Part shown: positions 15,494 through 23,102 of the stretch, piece by piece
Layout of the letters: each line of letters starts with the position of its first letter
Numbering within the stretch: position 1 is the stretch's first letter
Assembly: GCF_001634885.1 (NCBI RefSeq)
Contig: NZ_LWEX01000379.1
Span: 1-37,971, forward strand
Source: Sulfitobacter sp. HI0040
GTDB taxonomy: Bacteria > Pseudomonadota > Alphaproteobacteria > Rhodobacterales > Rhodobacteraceae
Direction of reading: 5' to 3'
DNA: 37,971 nucleotides
The notes under the pieces: model-generated
Databases searched by the model: none
Seen by the model: the letters and a program-made list of their open reading frames with translations, nothing else
Told to the model about the DNA's origin: nothing
Translations under genes and position numbers: made by a program

Positions 15494-16335
15494 TGCGGCT
15501 TGCCCCCCTTCTCCTCTGCCTCCTCGTGATCGGCTGGCTCGGCCCCATAGCCCCGGCACGGGCCGAAGGCTGGGTGGGGTTCTACGTCCCCAGCACCACG
15601 GGTAAATCGCGCCGCAGCGCCACGGCAATCTCGCCCGACGGGGCGACGGGCATCTGCATCCGCGAAATCCTCGCAGCACAGGAACGCCACGGTATCCCCG
15701 ACAACCTTCTGCTGGCCATCGGGTTGCAGGAGGCGGGCACCCGCCGCGGCGGGCATTTCACCGTCTGGCCTTTTGCCGTCAACGCGGCAGGCGAAGGCAG
15801 GCTGTTCGACACCCGCGCCGCCGCGCTCAACTGGATCGCGGAGCGTCAGCGTGCCGGGATCGCCTCCATCGATGTGGGCTGCATGCAGATCAACATGCGC
15901 TGGCACCCCGAAGCTTTCGACAGCCCCGCGCAGGGGTTCGACCCGCGCGTGAACGTCGAATATGCCGCGCGGTTTCTCAAGCGGCTCCACGCTCGCACCG
16001 GGGATTGGCTGATGGCCGCCGGATCCTACCATTCATTCGAACCCGAATTCCGCGACGTCTATCTGACGCGCCTGCACCGCAATATCGCCGCCGCCAACAG
16101 CGGGATGAACGGGTTCGCCGCGCTGGCGCAGGGCGCGGGCGACGCAGAGATCGCCCCCCTGCGGGAGCCTTCGCGATCCCGTCGGAAGTCCAGCGCCAAC
16201 ACCACGGTGGCCCGCGCCACATGGGGGGCCGATCTGGGTGGGCAGGCCACTGCCGGCACCTCGATCTATTCGGGCCGCAAGATCACGCCGCTGCTGCCGC
16301 AATTCACCAATCACAGCGATGAGGCTTCGGGATGA
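15490..16335 (+). CDS. sltF: SltF-like flagellar lytic transglycosylase
   Basis: This is a 281-residue secreted protein. A signal peptide covers residues 1-25 (ending APARA). The lysozyme-like domain follows, with the catalytic Glu at E81 in GLQEAG and the VGCMQINMRW motif near residue 135. The C-terminal tail is Ser/Thr/Arg-rich and unlike catalytic domains. In Rhodobacter sphaeroides SltF opens the peptidoglycan for the rod, because FlgJ there lacks a muramidase domain. The same split is present here, with a FlgJ rod-binding domain alone at 31959. It overlaps fliQ and flhA by 4 bases each, so it is tightly coupled to export-gate genes. The SltF name is by analogy. Confidence 0.85.
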   Translation: MMRLAPLLLCLLVIGWLGPIAPARAEGWVGFYVPSTTGKSRRSATAISPDGATGICIREILAAQERHGIPDNLLLAIGLQEAGTRRGGHFTVWPFAVNAAGEGRLFDTRAAALNWIAERQRAGIASIDVGCMQINMRWHPEAFDSPAQGFDPRVNVEYAARFLKRLHARTGDWLMAAGSYHSFEPEFRDVYLTRLHRNIAAANSGMNGFAALAQGAGDAEIAPLREPSRSRRKSSANTTVARATWGADLGGQATAGTSIYSGRKITPLLPQFTNHSDEASG

Positions 16336-18422
16336 GCGCCGGTACCAAATCACCCACCGCCCTTTCCGGCCTCGCGATGCTGGGCGGCAACAAGGACATC
16401 GCCTTCGCCGTCGGCATGACGCTCGTTCTGGCGGTACTCTTTCTGCCGCTGCCGCCGATGCTGCTCGATTTCGGGCTGGCGCTGTCGCTCTCGCTCAGCG
16501 TGCTGATCTTCATGGTGGCGCTCTGGATTCCGTCGCCGCTGCAGTTCAACTCCTTCCCCACGCTGCTGCTGGTCACGACCATGCTGCGGCTGTCGCTCAA
16601 CGTCGCCTCGACGCGCCTGATCCTGAGCGAGGGCCACACCGGCCTCAACGCGGCGGGCGACGTGATCCAGGGCTTTTCCAATTTCATCGTCGCGGGCAAT
16701 TTCGTCATCGGCATCGTGATCTTCGCGATCCTCGTGGTGATCAACTTCATCGTCATCACCAAGGGTTCGACCCGCATCGCCGAAGTCGCGGCGCGTTTCT
16801 CGCTCGACGCGATGCCGGGCAAGCAGATGGCCATCGACGCCGACATGGGCGCGGGCCTCATCGACGAGAACGAGGCGCGTCGCCGCCGCAAGGAGCTTGA
16901 GGATGAAAGCGCCTTTTTCGGGGCGATGGACGGTGCGTCGAAATTCGTGCGCGGCGATGCGGTCGCGGGGCTGATCATCACGCTCATCAACGTCATCGGC
17001 GGGATCCTCATCGGTGTCGTGCAGCGTGGGATGGGCGTGGGCGACGCGGCGAATGTCTTTACCTCGCTGACCATCGGGGATGGGCTGGTCAGCCAGATCC
17101 CCGCGCTGGTCGTGTCGCTCGCCGCCGGCCTGATCGTGACCAAAGGCGGCACCCGGGGTGCCGCGAACGAAGCGGTACTGGACCAGCTGTCGAACTTCCC
17201 CAAGGCGCTCTACATGGCCGCCGCGCTGCTCTTCGGCGTGGGGCTTCTGCCGGGCTTTCCCTTCGCGGTCTTCACCTTCCTCGCGGCGGCGATGGTGGGG
17301 CTGGGCTATATGATCCAGCAAAGCGCCGCCCGCGCTGCGGTGGAAAAGGAGAAAGCCGATGCCGAAGCGGCCAAGGCCGAAGCCACCCCCGAAGCCGATG
17401 CGAACCCCCTGCGGCTCGATGAGCTGCGGCTGGTTCTGGGCGAAGGCCTCGTCGGGTTGGCCAACCGGCCCGACGCGGTGCTGCCCAGCAAGATCAAATC
17501 GCTGCGCAAACACTTCAGCGAAGAATATGGCTTCCTCATGCCATCGGTCCGCATCAAGGACGACGCGAACCTGCCGATCAACTGCTATGCCTTCCAGCTG
17601 CACGGGGTGGAAACGGCGCGCGGTGACATCCGTGCGGACCGCATGATGGTCATCAACCCCGAAGGTGCGCCGCTGAAACTCGCCGGGGAAAAGGCGAAGG
17701 AGCCGACCTTCGGGCTCGACGCGCTCTGGGTCGATCGCCGCACGGCAGACGACGCGGAATCCCAGGGCTTCACCGTCGTCGATCCCGAAAGCGTCATCAC
17801 CACCCATCTGACGGAGGTGGTGAAGGACAACATGGCGGAACTGATGACCTATGCCAGCGCCAAGGAACTGATCGACGGGCTCGACCGCAGCTATCAGAAA
17901 CTGGTCAGCGATCTGCCCGTCACCTCGCCCGCGATCATGGTCCAGCATGTTCTGCAGGAATTGCTGCTGGAGCGGGTTTCCATCCGCAATCTGCCGCTGA
18001 TCGTCGAAGCCATGGCGGAGGCCATGCGCAATACCAGCAAACCGACGCTCATCCTCGAAAACGTGCGCCGCCGGCTATCCAGCCAGATTTGTCAGGGTCT
18101 GTCCGACGGTCAGGGTTTCGTGCCCGTCATCACCCTGTCGCCGGAGTGGGAAATCGAATTTACCGAAGCGGTCAAGATCGTCGGCGAAGACCGCAATTTC
18201 GTGATGTCGCCCAAGCGCGTGCAGGAATTCGTGCTGCAGGCGCGCCAGCAAATCCAGCGCTTTGCCTCGAACGACGAATGGCCCGCGCTGATGGTCAGCC
18301 CCGAGGCGCGGACCTTCGTGCGTTCCATGCTGGAACGGGTCAGCCCGATGACGCCCGTGATCTCCAACGCCGAAATCCATCGCAAGGTCTCGCTTCGCAC
18401 GGTCGGCACGATCGGCGGCTGA
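16332..18422 (+). CDS. flhA: Flagellar export gate protein FlhA
   Basis: This is a 696-residue export-gate protein. It has about eight transmembrane segments in the first 330 residues, the FHIPEP signature region at about 72-100 (FNSFPTLLLVTTMLRLSLN, then RLILSEG), a second conserved cytoplasmic stretch around GDAVAGLI, and a large C-terminal cytoplasmic domain that docks chaperone-substrate complexes. The length equals the usual 690-700. The ATG overlaps the sltF stop by 4 bases. FlhA forms a nonameric ring over the FliPQR pore. No unusual residue stands out. Confidence 0.98.
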   Translation: MSAGTKSPTALSGLAMLGGNKDIAFAVGMTLVLAVLFLPLPPMLLDFGLALSLSLSVLIFMVALWIPSPLQFNSFPTLLLVTTMLRLSLNVASTRLILSEGHTGLNAAGDVIQGFSNFIVAGNFVIGIVIFAILVVINFIVITKGSTRIAEVAARFSLDAMPGKQMAIDADMGAGLIDENEARRRRKELEDESAFFGAMDGASKFVRGDAVAGLIITLINVIGGILIGVVQRGMGVGDAANVFTSLTIGDGLVSQIPALVVSLAAGLIVTKGGTRGAANEAVLDQLSNFPKALYMAAALLFGVGLLPGFPFAVFTFLAAAMVGLGYMIQQSAARAAVEKEKADAEAAKAEATPEADANPLRLDELRLVLGEGLVGLANRPDAVLPSKIKSLRKHFSEEYGFLMPSVRIKDDANLPINCYAFQLHGVETARGDIRADRMMVINPEGAPLKLAGEKAKEPTFGLDALWVDRRTADDAESQGFTVVDPESVITTHLTEVVKDNMAELMTYASAKELIDGLDRSYQKLVSDLPVTSPAIMVQHVLQELLLERVSIRNLPLIVEAMAEAMRNTSKPTLILENVRRRLSSQICQGLSDGQGFVPVITLSPEWEIEFTEAVKIVGEDRNFVMSPKRVQEFVLQARQQIQRFASNDEWPALMVSPEARTFVRSMLERVSPMTPVISNAEIHRKVSLRTVGTIGG

Positions 18423-18425
18423 CAG

Positions 18426-19181
18426 GTGGACCTCTCCGCCTTTCTCTCCGACGTACTGCTGGGATATTTCCTCGTCTTCGCCCGTCTGGGCAGCGCGCTG
18501 CTGTTCATGCCCGGCTTTTCCGATGCCGCCGTGCCGGTGCGCCAACGGCTGCTCTTCGGGCTGGTCATGACGGCAGCACTCTATCCCGCGACGGGCGTGG
18601 GCCCGGTGGCAGAGGACCGGCCCGCCGCGCTGATGCTGTTGTTCGGGGCGGAAATCACCATCGGGCTGTGGATCGGCCTTGTGGGGCGGGTGCTGCTGTC
18701 GGCGCTTCAGTTCGCGGGCTACCAGATCGGCCTGATGTCGGGCCTTGCCAACGCTTTGGCCCCCAATGTGGGCGCCTTCGAAGGGGCGACCAGCCTTGCC
18801 GCGATGCTGCTGGTGGGCGCTACCGCGCTCATCTTCATCACCGACCTGCATCACCTGATCATTGAATCCCTGCTGATGTCCTATCAGGTCTTCGTGCCCG
18901 GCACCTTCATGCTGTCGGATCTGACGGACCAGTTCGCGCGGGCGGTGCAGGTCAGCCTGCGGCTGGGCCTCTCCCTCGCCGCGCCCTTCTACATTGCGGG
19001 GCTGGTGCTCAACGTCGGGATGGGTCTGGCGAACCGCATGATGGCGACCCTGCAGGTCTTCTTCATCGCCCAGCCCTTGCTGATCGGTTCGGCACTGGCC
19101 TTGCTGGTTCTCGCGATCCCGACCATGATGCGCGGGTTCCTCGAACCCTTCGCGGAATGGCTGCAAACCTACGGATTCTGA
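18426..19181 (+). CDS. fliR: Flagellar export gate protein FliR
   Basis: This is a 251-residue polytopic inner-membrane protein with about six hydrophobic segments. Family motifs seen are FLLVFARLGS-like (YFLVFARLGSALLFMPGF), YQIGLMSGLANALAPNVG and the C-terminal FFIAQPLLIGSALALLVL. It starts with GTG three bases after flhA. FliR, FliP and FliQ form the export pore, and FlhB wraps around it. It is followed 4 bases later by flhB. The length is normal. Confidence 0.96.
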   Translation: MDLSAFLSDVLLGYFLVFARLGSALLFMPGFSDAAVPVRQRLLFGLVMTAALYPATGVGPVAEDRPAALMLLFGAEITIGLWIGLVGRVLLSALQFAGYQIGLMSGLANALAPNVGAFEGATSLAAMLLVGATALIFITDLHHLIIESLLMSYQVFVPGTFMLSDLTDQFARAVQVSLRLGLSLAAPFYIAGLVLNVGMGLANRMMATLQVFFIAQPLLIGSALALLVLAIPTMMRGFLEPFAEWLQTYGF

Positions 19182-19185
19182 AACC

Positions 19186-20304
19186 ATGTCGGAAGAAGAC
19201 AAGAGTTCAAAGACCGAGGAACCGACCGAGAAGAAATTGCGCGATGCGCGCAAGAAGGGCGATGTTCCGCAATCCCGCGAAACCGGCACCGCCATGGTGG
19301 TGTTCGCGCTGCTGATGATCCTGATCTTCATTCTGCCCACGACTTCCGGCAGGCTGGTCGACGCGCTCAGCGCGCCGCTGACCGGGGCGGGGCTTGCCGC
19401 CGTTGGCGATGGCGGCGCGGGCCTGTCGGACACGGGCAACATGCTGCAATCGCTTGGCTTCTCAGTCGGGCTGGCCATGCTGCCGATCGTGGGCATCATG
19501 GTGCTGGCCGCGCTCTTTGGCGTGATGGTGCAGGGCGAAACCGTCGTGGCCGCCGAACGGATCAAGCCGAAACTGTCGAAACTCAACCCCCTTTCCGGGT
19601 TCAAGCGGCTCTTTTCGGCGGATGCTTTCGTCGAATTCCTCAAGAACACCGGCAAGGTGCTGGTGATCGGGGTGATCACCGTCTGGGCCGTGCGGGACCT
19701 CGCACAGTCGCTGGGGCAGACACAGAATTTCCTGCCGGAGCAACTGCCCGCCTTCACGCTCGACTCGGTACGCTGGATATTCCTTGTCACCACCGTCTTT
19801 CTGGTGCCGATCGCGCTGGCTGACATCCTGTGGAAACGGTCCCAGTGGAAGAAGAAACAGATGATGAGCCTCAAGGAGGTCCGGGACGAGCACAAGGACA
19901 GCGAAGGCGATCCGCAGATCAGGGCCCGGCGGGCCGAGCTGCGCCGCGCCCGGGCGCGCCAGCGCATGGCGCAGGCGGTGCCGACCGCCAGCGTGATCCT
20001 GACCAACCCGACCCATTACGCCGTCGCGCTGCGCTACGAACAGGGCAAGGATGACGTGCCCCTCTGCGTGGCCAAGGGTGCGGATGTCATGGCCGCGCGC
20101 ATCCGCGAAATCGCGCGGGAGCATGACATTCCGATGATCGAGAACCGCCCCCTCGCCCGCGCCCTCCATGCGAGCGTCGAAGTCGATGAACGCGTGCCGG
20201 TCGAACACTGGCAGGCGGTGGCGGAGATTATCGGCTACGTGATGGATCTGCGCCGCAACAACAGGCGCACCCCCCCCGAAGGGTCCACCTTGCGCGAAGA
20301 ATGA
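19186..20304 (+). CDS. flhB: Flagellar export switch protein FlhB
   Basis: This is a 372-residue protein with a charged N-terminus (KTEEPTEKKLRDARKKGDVPQS), four transmembrane segments, and a C-terminal cytoplasmic domain that self-cleaves at NPTH (N274-H277). Cleavage between Asn and Pro switches export from rod/hook to filament substrates. The cleavage motif is intact. The last about 15 residues (RRTPPEGSTLREE) form a short tail. It is the last gene of the rightward operon and is convergent with motE after only 15 bases, with no clear terminator between them. The length is normal. Confidence 0.97.
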   Translation: MSEEDKSSKTEEPTEKKLRDARKKGDVPQSRETGTAMVVFALLMILIFILPTTSGRLVDALSAPLTGAGLAAVGDGGAGLSDTGNMLQSLGFSVGLAMLPIVGIMVLAALFGVMVQGETVVAAERIKPKLSKLNPLSGFKRLFSADAFVEFLKNTGKVLVIGVITVWAVRDLAQSLGQTQNFLPEQLPAFTLDSVRWIFLVTTVFLVPIALADILWKRSQWKKKQMMSLKEVRDEHKDSEGDPQIRARRAELRRARARQRMAQAVPTASVILTNPTHYAVALRYEQGKDDVPLCVAKGADVMAARIREIAREHDIPMIENRPLARALHASVEVDERVPVEHWQAVAEIIGYVMDLRRNNRRTPPEGSTLREE

Positions 20305-20319
20305 AGGCGCGCGCCCCGC

Positions 20320-20994
20320 TCAGCGCAGGCGCAGCCCCTCAAGGTTGCGGTCGGCGGGCAGCTTCGATTGTTCCAGAATGATCTTGGTGATCAACCGCGC
20401 GCGGACGAGGCTCAGTTCGCCCACCACCTGCGCCGCGTCCCGTTCGGGCATAGCACCGATCACCAGCACGGCGGTCTCGATATCGATCTCGTCCATGATA
20501 CCGGCCGCGACCTGCGGCTTCATGTTGCGATACAGTTCGACCAGTTTGGTCATGTCCTGATTGTTCGCCTTTTCGATCCGCTCCAGCTGCGCGGCGATCT
20601 CATCGCGTACCTCGGCGAGGCGTTCCTGTTCGGTCCGCAGGCTTTCCTCGGCCAGCGCGATGCGCGCCTCCCGGTCGGAAAGCTCCTTGCGCTGAACCTC
20701 CAGCAATCCGCGTTCCTCGGCGATGGCGGCGGCGATGGCTTCGCCCGGCTCGCACATACCGCTTTCACCCGGCTGGCTGGCGTCTGCCGATAGGTCGGAC
20801 GACATGTCGGTGACTTCGGGCGCCGGGGCCGCCATCGCCGCCATGACCAGCCGTTCGGGCCGGGGCTGGGACAGGCCCGCATCCTGCTGCGCGCCCATGA
20901 ATAAATCGGCGGGCACCAGATCAACGGAAACTTTCAACACCCCGGCGAGGCCAAGTCCCAGAAGGGCAAGCTTGGGGACGGAGAGGATGCTCAT
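20320..20994 (-). CDS. motE: MotE-like flagellar protein (MgtE-N-like domain, coiled coil)
   Basis: This 224-residue protein has an N-terminal membrane anchor or signal (residues 5-25), a variable stretch, a long coiled coil at about 87-150 rich in Glu/Arg, and a C-terminal domain similar to the MgtE intracellular N domain (IMDEIDIETAVLVIGAMPERDAAQVVGELS). This layout is that of MotE, the Sinorhizobium periplasmic chaperone that stabilises the stator protein MotC. Two Cys-free segments flank a single Cys (MCEPGE). It is encoded last in the leftward fliL-fliM-DUF6468-motE unit, overlapping its neighbour by 4 bases. Equating function with MotE is inference from architecture. Confidence 0.75.
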   Translation of the reverse strand: MSILSVPKLALLGLGLAGVLKVSVDLVPADLFMGAQQDAGLSQPRPERLVMAAMAAPAPEVTDMSSDLSADASQPGESGMCEPGEAIAAAIAEERGLLEVQRKELSDREARIALAEESLRTEQERLAEVRDEIAAQLERIEKANNQDMTKLVELYRNMKPQVAAGIMDEIDIETAVLVIGAMPERDAAQVVGELSLVRARLITKIILEQSKLPADRNLEGLRLR

Positions 20995-21380
20995 TCCTTG
21001 CGCTCCTTGGTAATGTCGAAGAACGTCCGGACGAGGTCCGATTTACCCGGGACGGAGGCCTGCCCGCGTACGGGCGCCTTTTCACGCGCGGCAGCGAGCC
21101 GTTCGGCAGGCGAAGCAACCGGGGCAGGCTGGGCCGCTTTGCCCCCAGGCCCCTTGCGGGACAGGGGCGGATCGGGCCGCCGCGCATCTTCGGAGATCCT
21201 GCGCAGGTCTTCCACCGATTTGGCGGACTGATCCACCGCGCTGGAAAAGGCACCGACCATCGGCTCCATCTCCCGCAAGGTTTCCATCAACTTGCGCACG
21301 CGCCGGTCCAGCACGACCCCATAGCCGAGCGTTCCGACCAGCAGAACGACGATCACGATGTCAATCAGCCCCGGCAGCAT
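20991..21380 (-). CDS. DUF6468 protein (PflI-like flagellar accessory protein)
   Basis: This is a 129-residue bitopic membrane protein: one N-terminal transmembrane helix (about 5-24), then a charged helical stretch with REMEPMVGAFSSAVDQSAKSV, then a Pro/Ala/Lys-rich tail. This is the pattern of DUF6468 proteins found after fliM in alphaproteobacteria, to which Caulobacter PflI (flagellar positioning) has been compared. It overlaps the fliM 3' end by 20 bases and the motE start by 4 bases. The family assignment is from the N-terminal half and context; the function in this organism is not known. Confidence 0.7.
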   Translation of the reverse strand: MLPGLIDIVIVVLLVGTLGYGVVLDRRVRKLMETLREMEPMVGAFSSAVDQSAKSVEDLRRISEDARRPDPPLSRKGPGGKAAQPAPVASPAERLAAAREKAPVRGQASVPGKSDLVRTFFDITKERKE

Positions 21381-22311
21381 CCTCGTCCTCCTCCTCTTCG
21401 TCGCGGGCGTTCTGCTTCAGCAGCATCTGCGTCACGCGCAGCGCCAGCGAGCCGTTGGTGCGCTGACCAAAGGACGCCTGAAACATCGCCTGTTCGTTGA
21501 CCATCCCCACTACCGGCTGATCCAGCGTCATGCCAAGGTCGATCACATCGCCCGGTTTCCAGCGCATCACGTCGTGCAGGGGGATCGGCAGTTCGCGCAG
21601 CAAGGCGGTGATCTTCACGGTCGTGCCCGATATTTGCGAATTGATCTCGTTGCGCCAACCGCTATCGCCCCCCGGTCGCCCGCCGAGGTACGGTTGCGCC
21701 AGCAACGCCCCCACCTCTTCCAGCGCGCCATAGGGCAGGATGAGCGACAGATGCCCGTCGCGCTCGTCGATCCTGAGCCGCAGTCGCACCCGCAGCGTGG
21801 CCGTCCCCGGCGGGACCAGCACCACCGATCTGGGGTTCGTTTCCAGCGTCCGGATGTCGAAATGAACCGGGCTGATCCCGGCGCAGCACCCCTCGAACGC
21901 CGTGAGCGCCAGTTCCGCCAGCTGGCCGCCGATCCGCTTTTCGAAGGCGGTAAAGCTGCGCGGCACCCATTTCGCACGCGCGGTTCTGCGCCCGCCCAGC
22001 ATCACTTCGAGGATGGTGAACAGAAGGTCGGGCTCCACCGCGCAGGCAAGCCTGCTTTTCCAGCCCTCCGCCACCGTGACGGCGATAAGCGACGGGGTGC
22101 AGGTAGCCTCCATCGCGTCTTCATAGGTCATGTAATCCATCGAGATCAGATCGATCTCGGGCGTGATGGAGCAATAGGATTTGAACTCGGGCGCCAGCGC
22201 CAGCACCAGCCGGTCGATGATCATTTCCAGCGTCGGCATGGGCTGGAAACTCTCCCGCGCCTGCCGGATCATCGCTTCTTCGATACGTTCGTCTTTCGCG
22301 CCCTGCGCCAT
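21361..22311 (-). CDS. fliM: Flagellar motor switch protein FliM (N-terminally atypical)
   Basis: This is a 316-residue C-ring protein. The CheC-like middle domain spans roughly residues 35-220 and the SpoA (FliN-like) domain lies near the C-terminus (LRELPIPLHDVMRWKPGDVIDLGMTLDQPVVGMVNEQ, split here for description). Canonical FliM begins with an LSQxEIDALL peptide that binds phosphorylated CheY. Here the protein begins MAQGAKDERIEEAMIRQ and no such peptide is present. The start cannot be moved upstream, because the fliL stop lies 2 bases before. The C-terminus is an acidic EEEEDEDAAGAD tail. It is coupled to fliL and to the DUF6468 gene. The FliM identity is good, but it is a divergent form. 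Confidence 0.88.
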   Translation of the reverse strand: MAQGAKDERIEEAMIRQARESFQPMPTLEMIIDRLVLALAPEFKSYCSITPEIDLISMDYMTYEDAMEATCTPSLIAVTVAEGWKSRLACAVEPDLLFTILEVMLGGRRTARAKWVPRSFTAFEKRIGGQLAELALTAFEGCCAGISPVHFDIRTLETNPRSVVLVPPGTATLRVRLRLRIDERDGHLSLILPYGALEEVGALLAQPYLGGRPGGDSGWRNEINSQISGTTVKITALLRELPIPLHDVMRWKPGDVIDLGMTLDQPVVGMVNEQAMFQASFGQRTNGSLALRVTQMLLKQNARDEEEEDEDAAGAD

Positions 22312-22313
22312 CT

Positions 22314-22901
22314 TTACTGCACCACCATGTCCGAAATCAGGATCTCGGCGGGCGCGTCGCTGTTGCCCACGGCGCGGGCACGACGCAGAAGTTCGGTTTT
22401 CATCATCGCCAGACCCCGCGTTCCGCGCAGATCGCTGACATGAAGCTGGCGCAGGTAATCCTGAAACGTGTCACGCAAATAGACCTCGCGGGAAAGCAGC
22501 CGGTCCGCCCCCTCCTGCTTGTCGTCATAGACCATCAGCATGTTGAGCTTGAGGAACCGGGTCGTCTGGCGCCCGGTGGCGGTCACATCCGTGACGTTCA
22601 CGATAAGCTCGGGAAACGGCAGCACCGGAAAGCCCGCCTGTTTCTTGGCGCCCTTCTTGTCACCCTTGGGGGACTTGTCCTCTTTGCCTTCCTTGCCGTC
22701 ACCGGCTGCGTAATCATCCGATTTGCCTGTTTTATCGGGCTTTTCGCCATCTTTTCCGGCATCGGCGCTCTCCGCCTCGGCGGGGGAGCCGAGGCCCACA
22801 AGACCCAAGGCCGCGGTGGGTCCGATCGCCAGCGTGAGGCCCCCCGCCCCTGCGGCAAGGCTCAGAACGATGAGCGCGGGAATGATGATGATCTTCTTCA
22901 T
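22314..22901 (-). CDS. fliL: Flagellar basal body-associated protein FliL
   Basis: This 195-residue protein has a short cytoplasmic start, one transmembrane helix (about 5-27), a long charged linker at about 40-90 rich in Lys, Asp, Gly and Glu, and a C-terminal periplasmic domain (about 91-195) with the family stretches LPFPELIVNVTD and RGTRGLAMMKTELLRRAR. FliL surrounds the stator units and supports torque. The linker is longer and more charged than in many family members. It is the first gene of the leftward fliL-fliM-DUF6468-motE unit, divergent from fliF. The TM and C-terminal domain make the call secure. Confidence 0.92.
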   Translation of the reverse strand: MKKIIIIPALIVLSLAAGAGGLTLAIGPTAALGLVGLGSPAEAESADAGKDGEKPDKTGKSDDYAAGDGKEGKEDKSPKGDKKGAKKQAGFPVLPFPELIVNVTDVTATGRQTTRFLKLNMLMVYDDKQEGADRLLSREVYLRDTFQDYLRQLHVSDLRGTRGLAMMKTELLRRARAVGNSDAPAEILISDMVVQ

Positions 22902-23102
22902 GGGTATACCTTTACCGCAGGCCGCCGCTCCAGACTACATGCAAGAACAAACAGAATGCAATTCAAGCATTGTTGCAACACTGAGCGCAGGATTGGGTGA
23001 TTTTGCAAGGATATTCCAAACTATGCTTGAAACTTCTTCCTCCAATGGGAAAGCTGGCGGGAACAACAGGGCAAAAGCCCGATATTGAGAGCAGGTACAC
23101 AG
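22902..23102. promoter_or_regulatory. fliL/fliF divergent promoter region
   Basis: This 201-base gap separates divergent fliL and fliF and must hold promoters for both. It is less GC-rich than its surroundings. A dyad TGCAA-N10-TTGCA lies near its centre (about 22957-22976), but I recognise no confident -35/-10 pair, sigma-28 box or CtrA box. No small gene is convincing here. Confidence 0.4.

Noticed and set aside
16350-17948. 532-residue leftward open frame antisense to flhA
   Set aside because: It is a Asp/His/Arg-rich shadow of flhA with no ribosome binding site or domain.
18075-20006. 643-residue leftward open frame antisense to fliR and flhB
   Set aside because: Composition is that of a GC-rich shadow; fliR and flhB on the other strand have complete family motifs.
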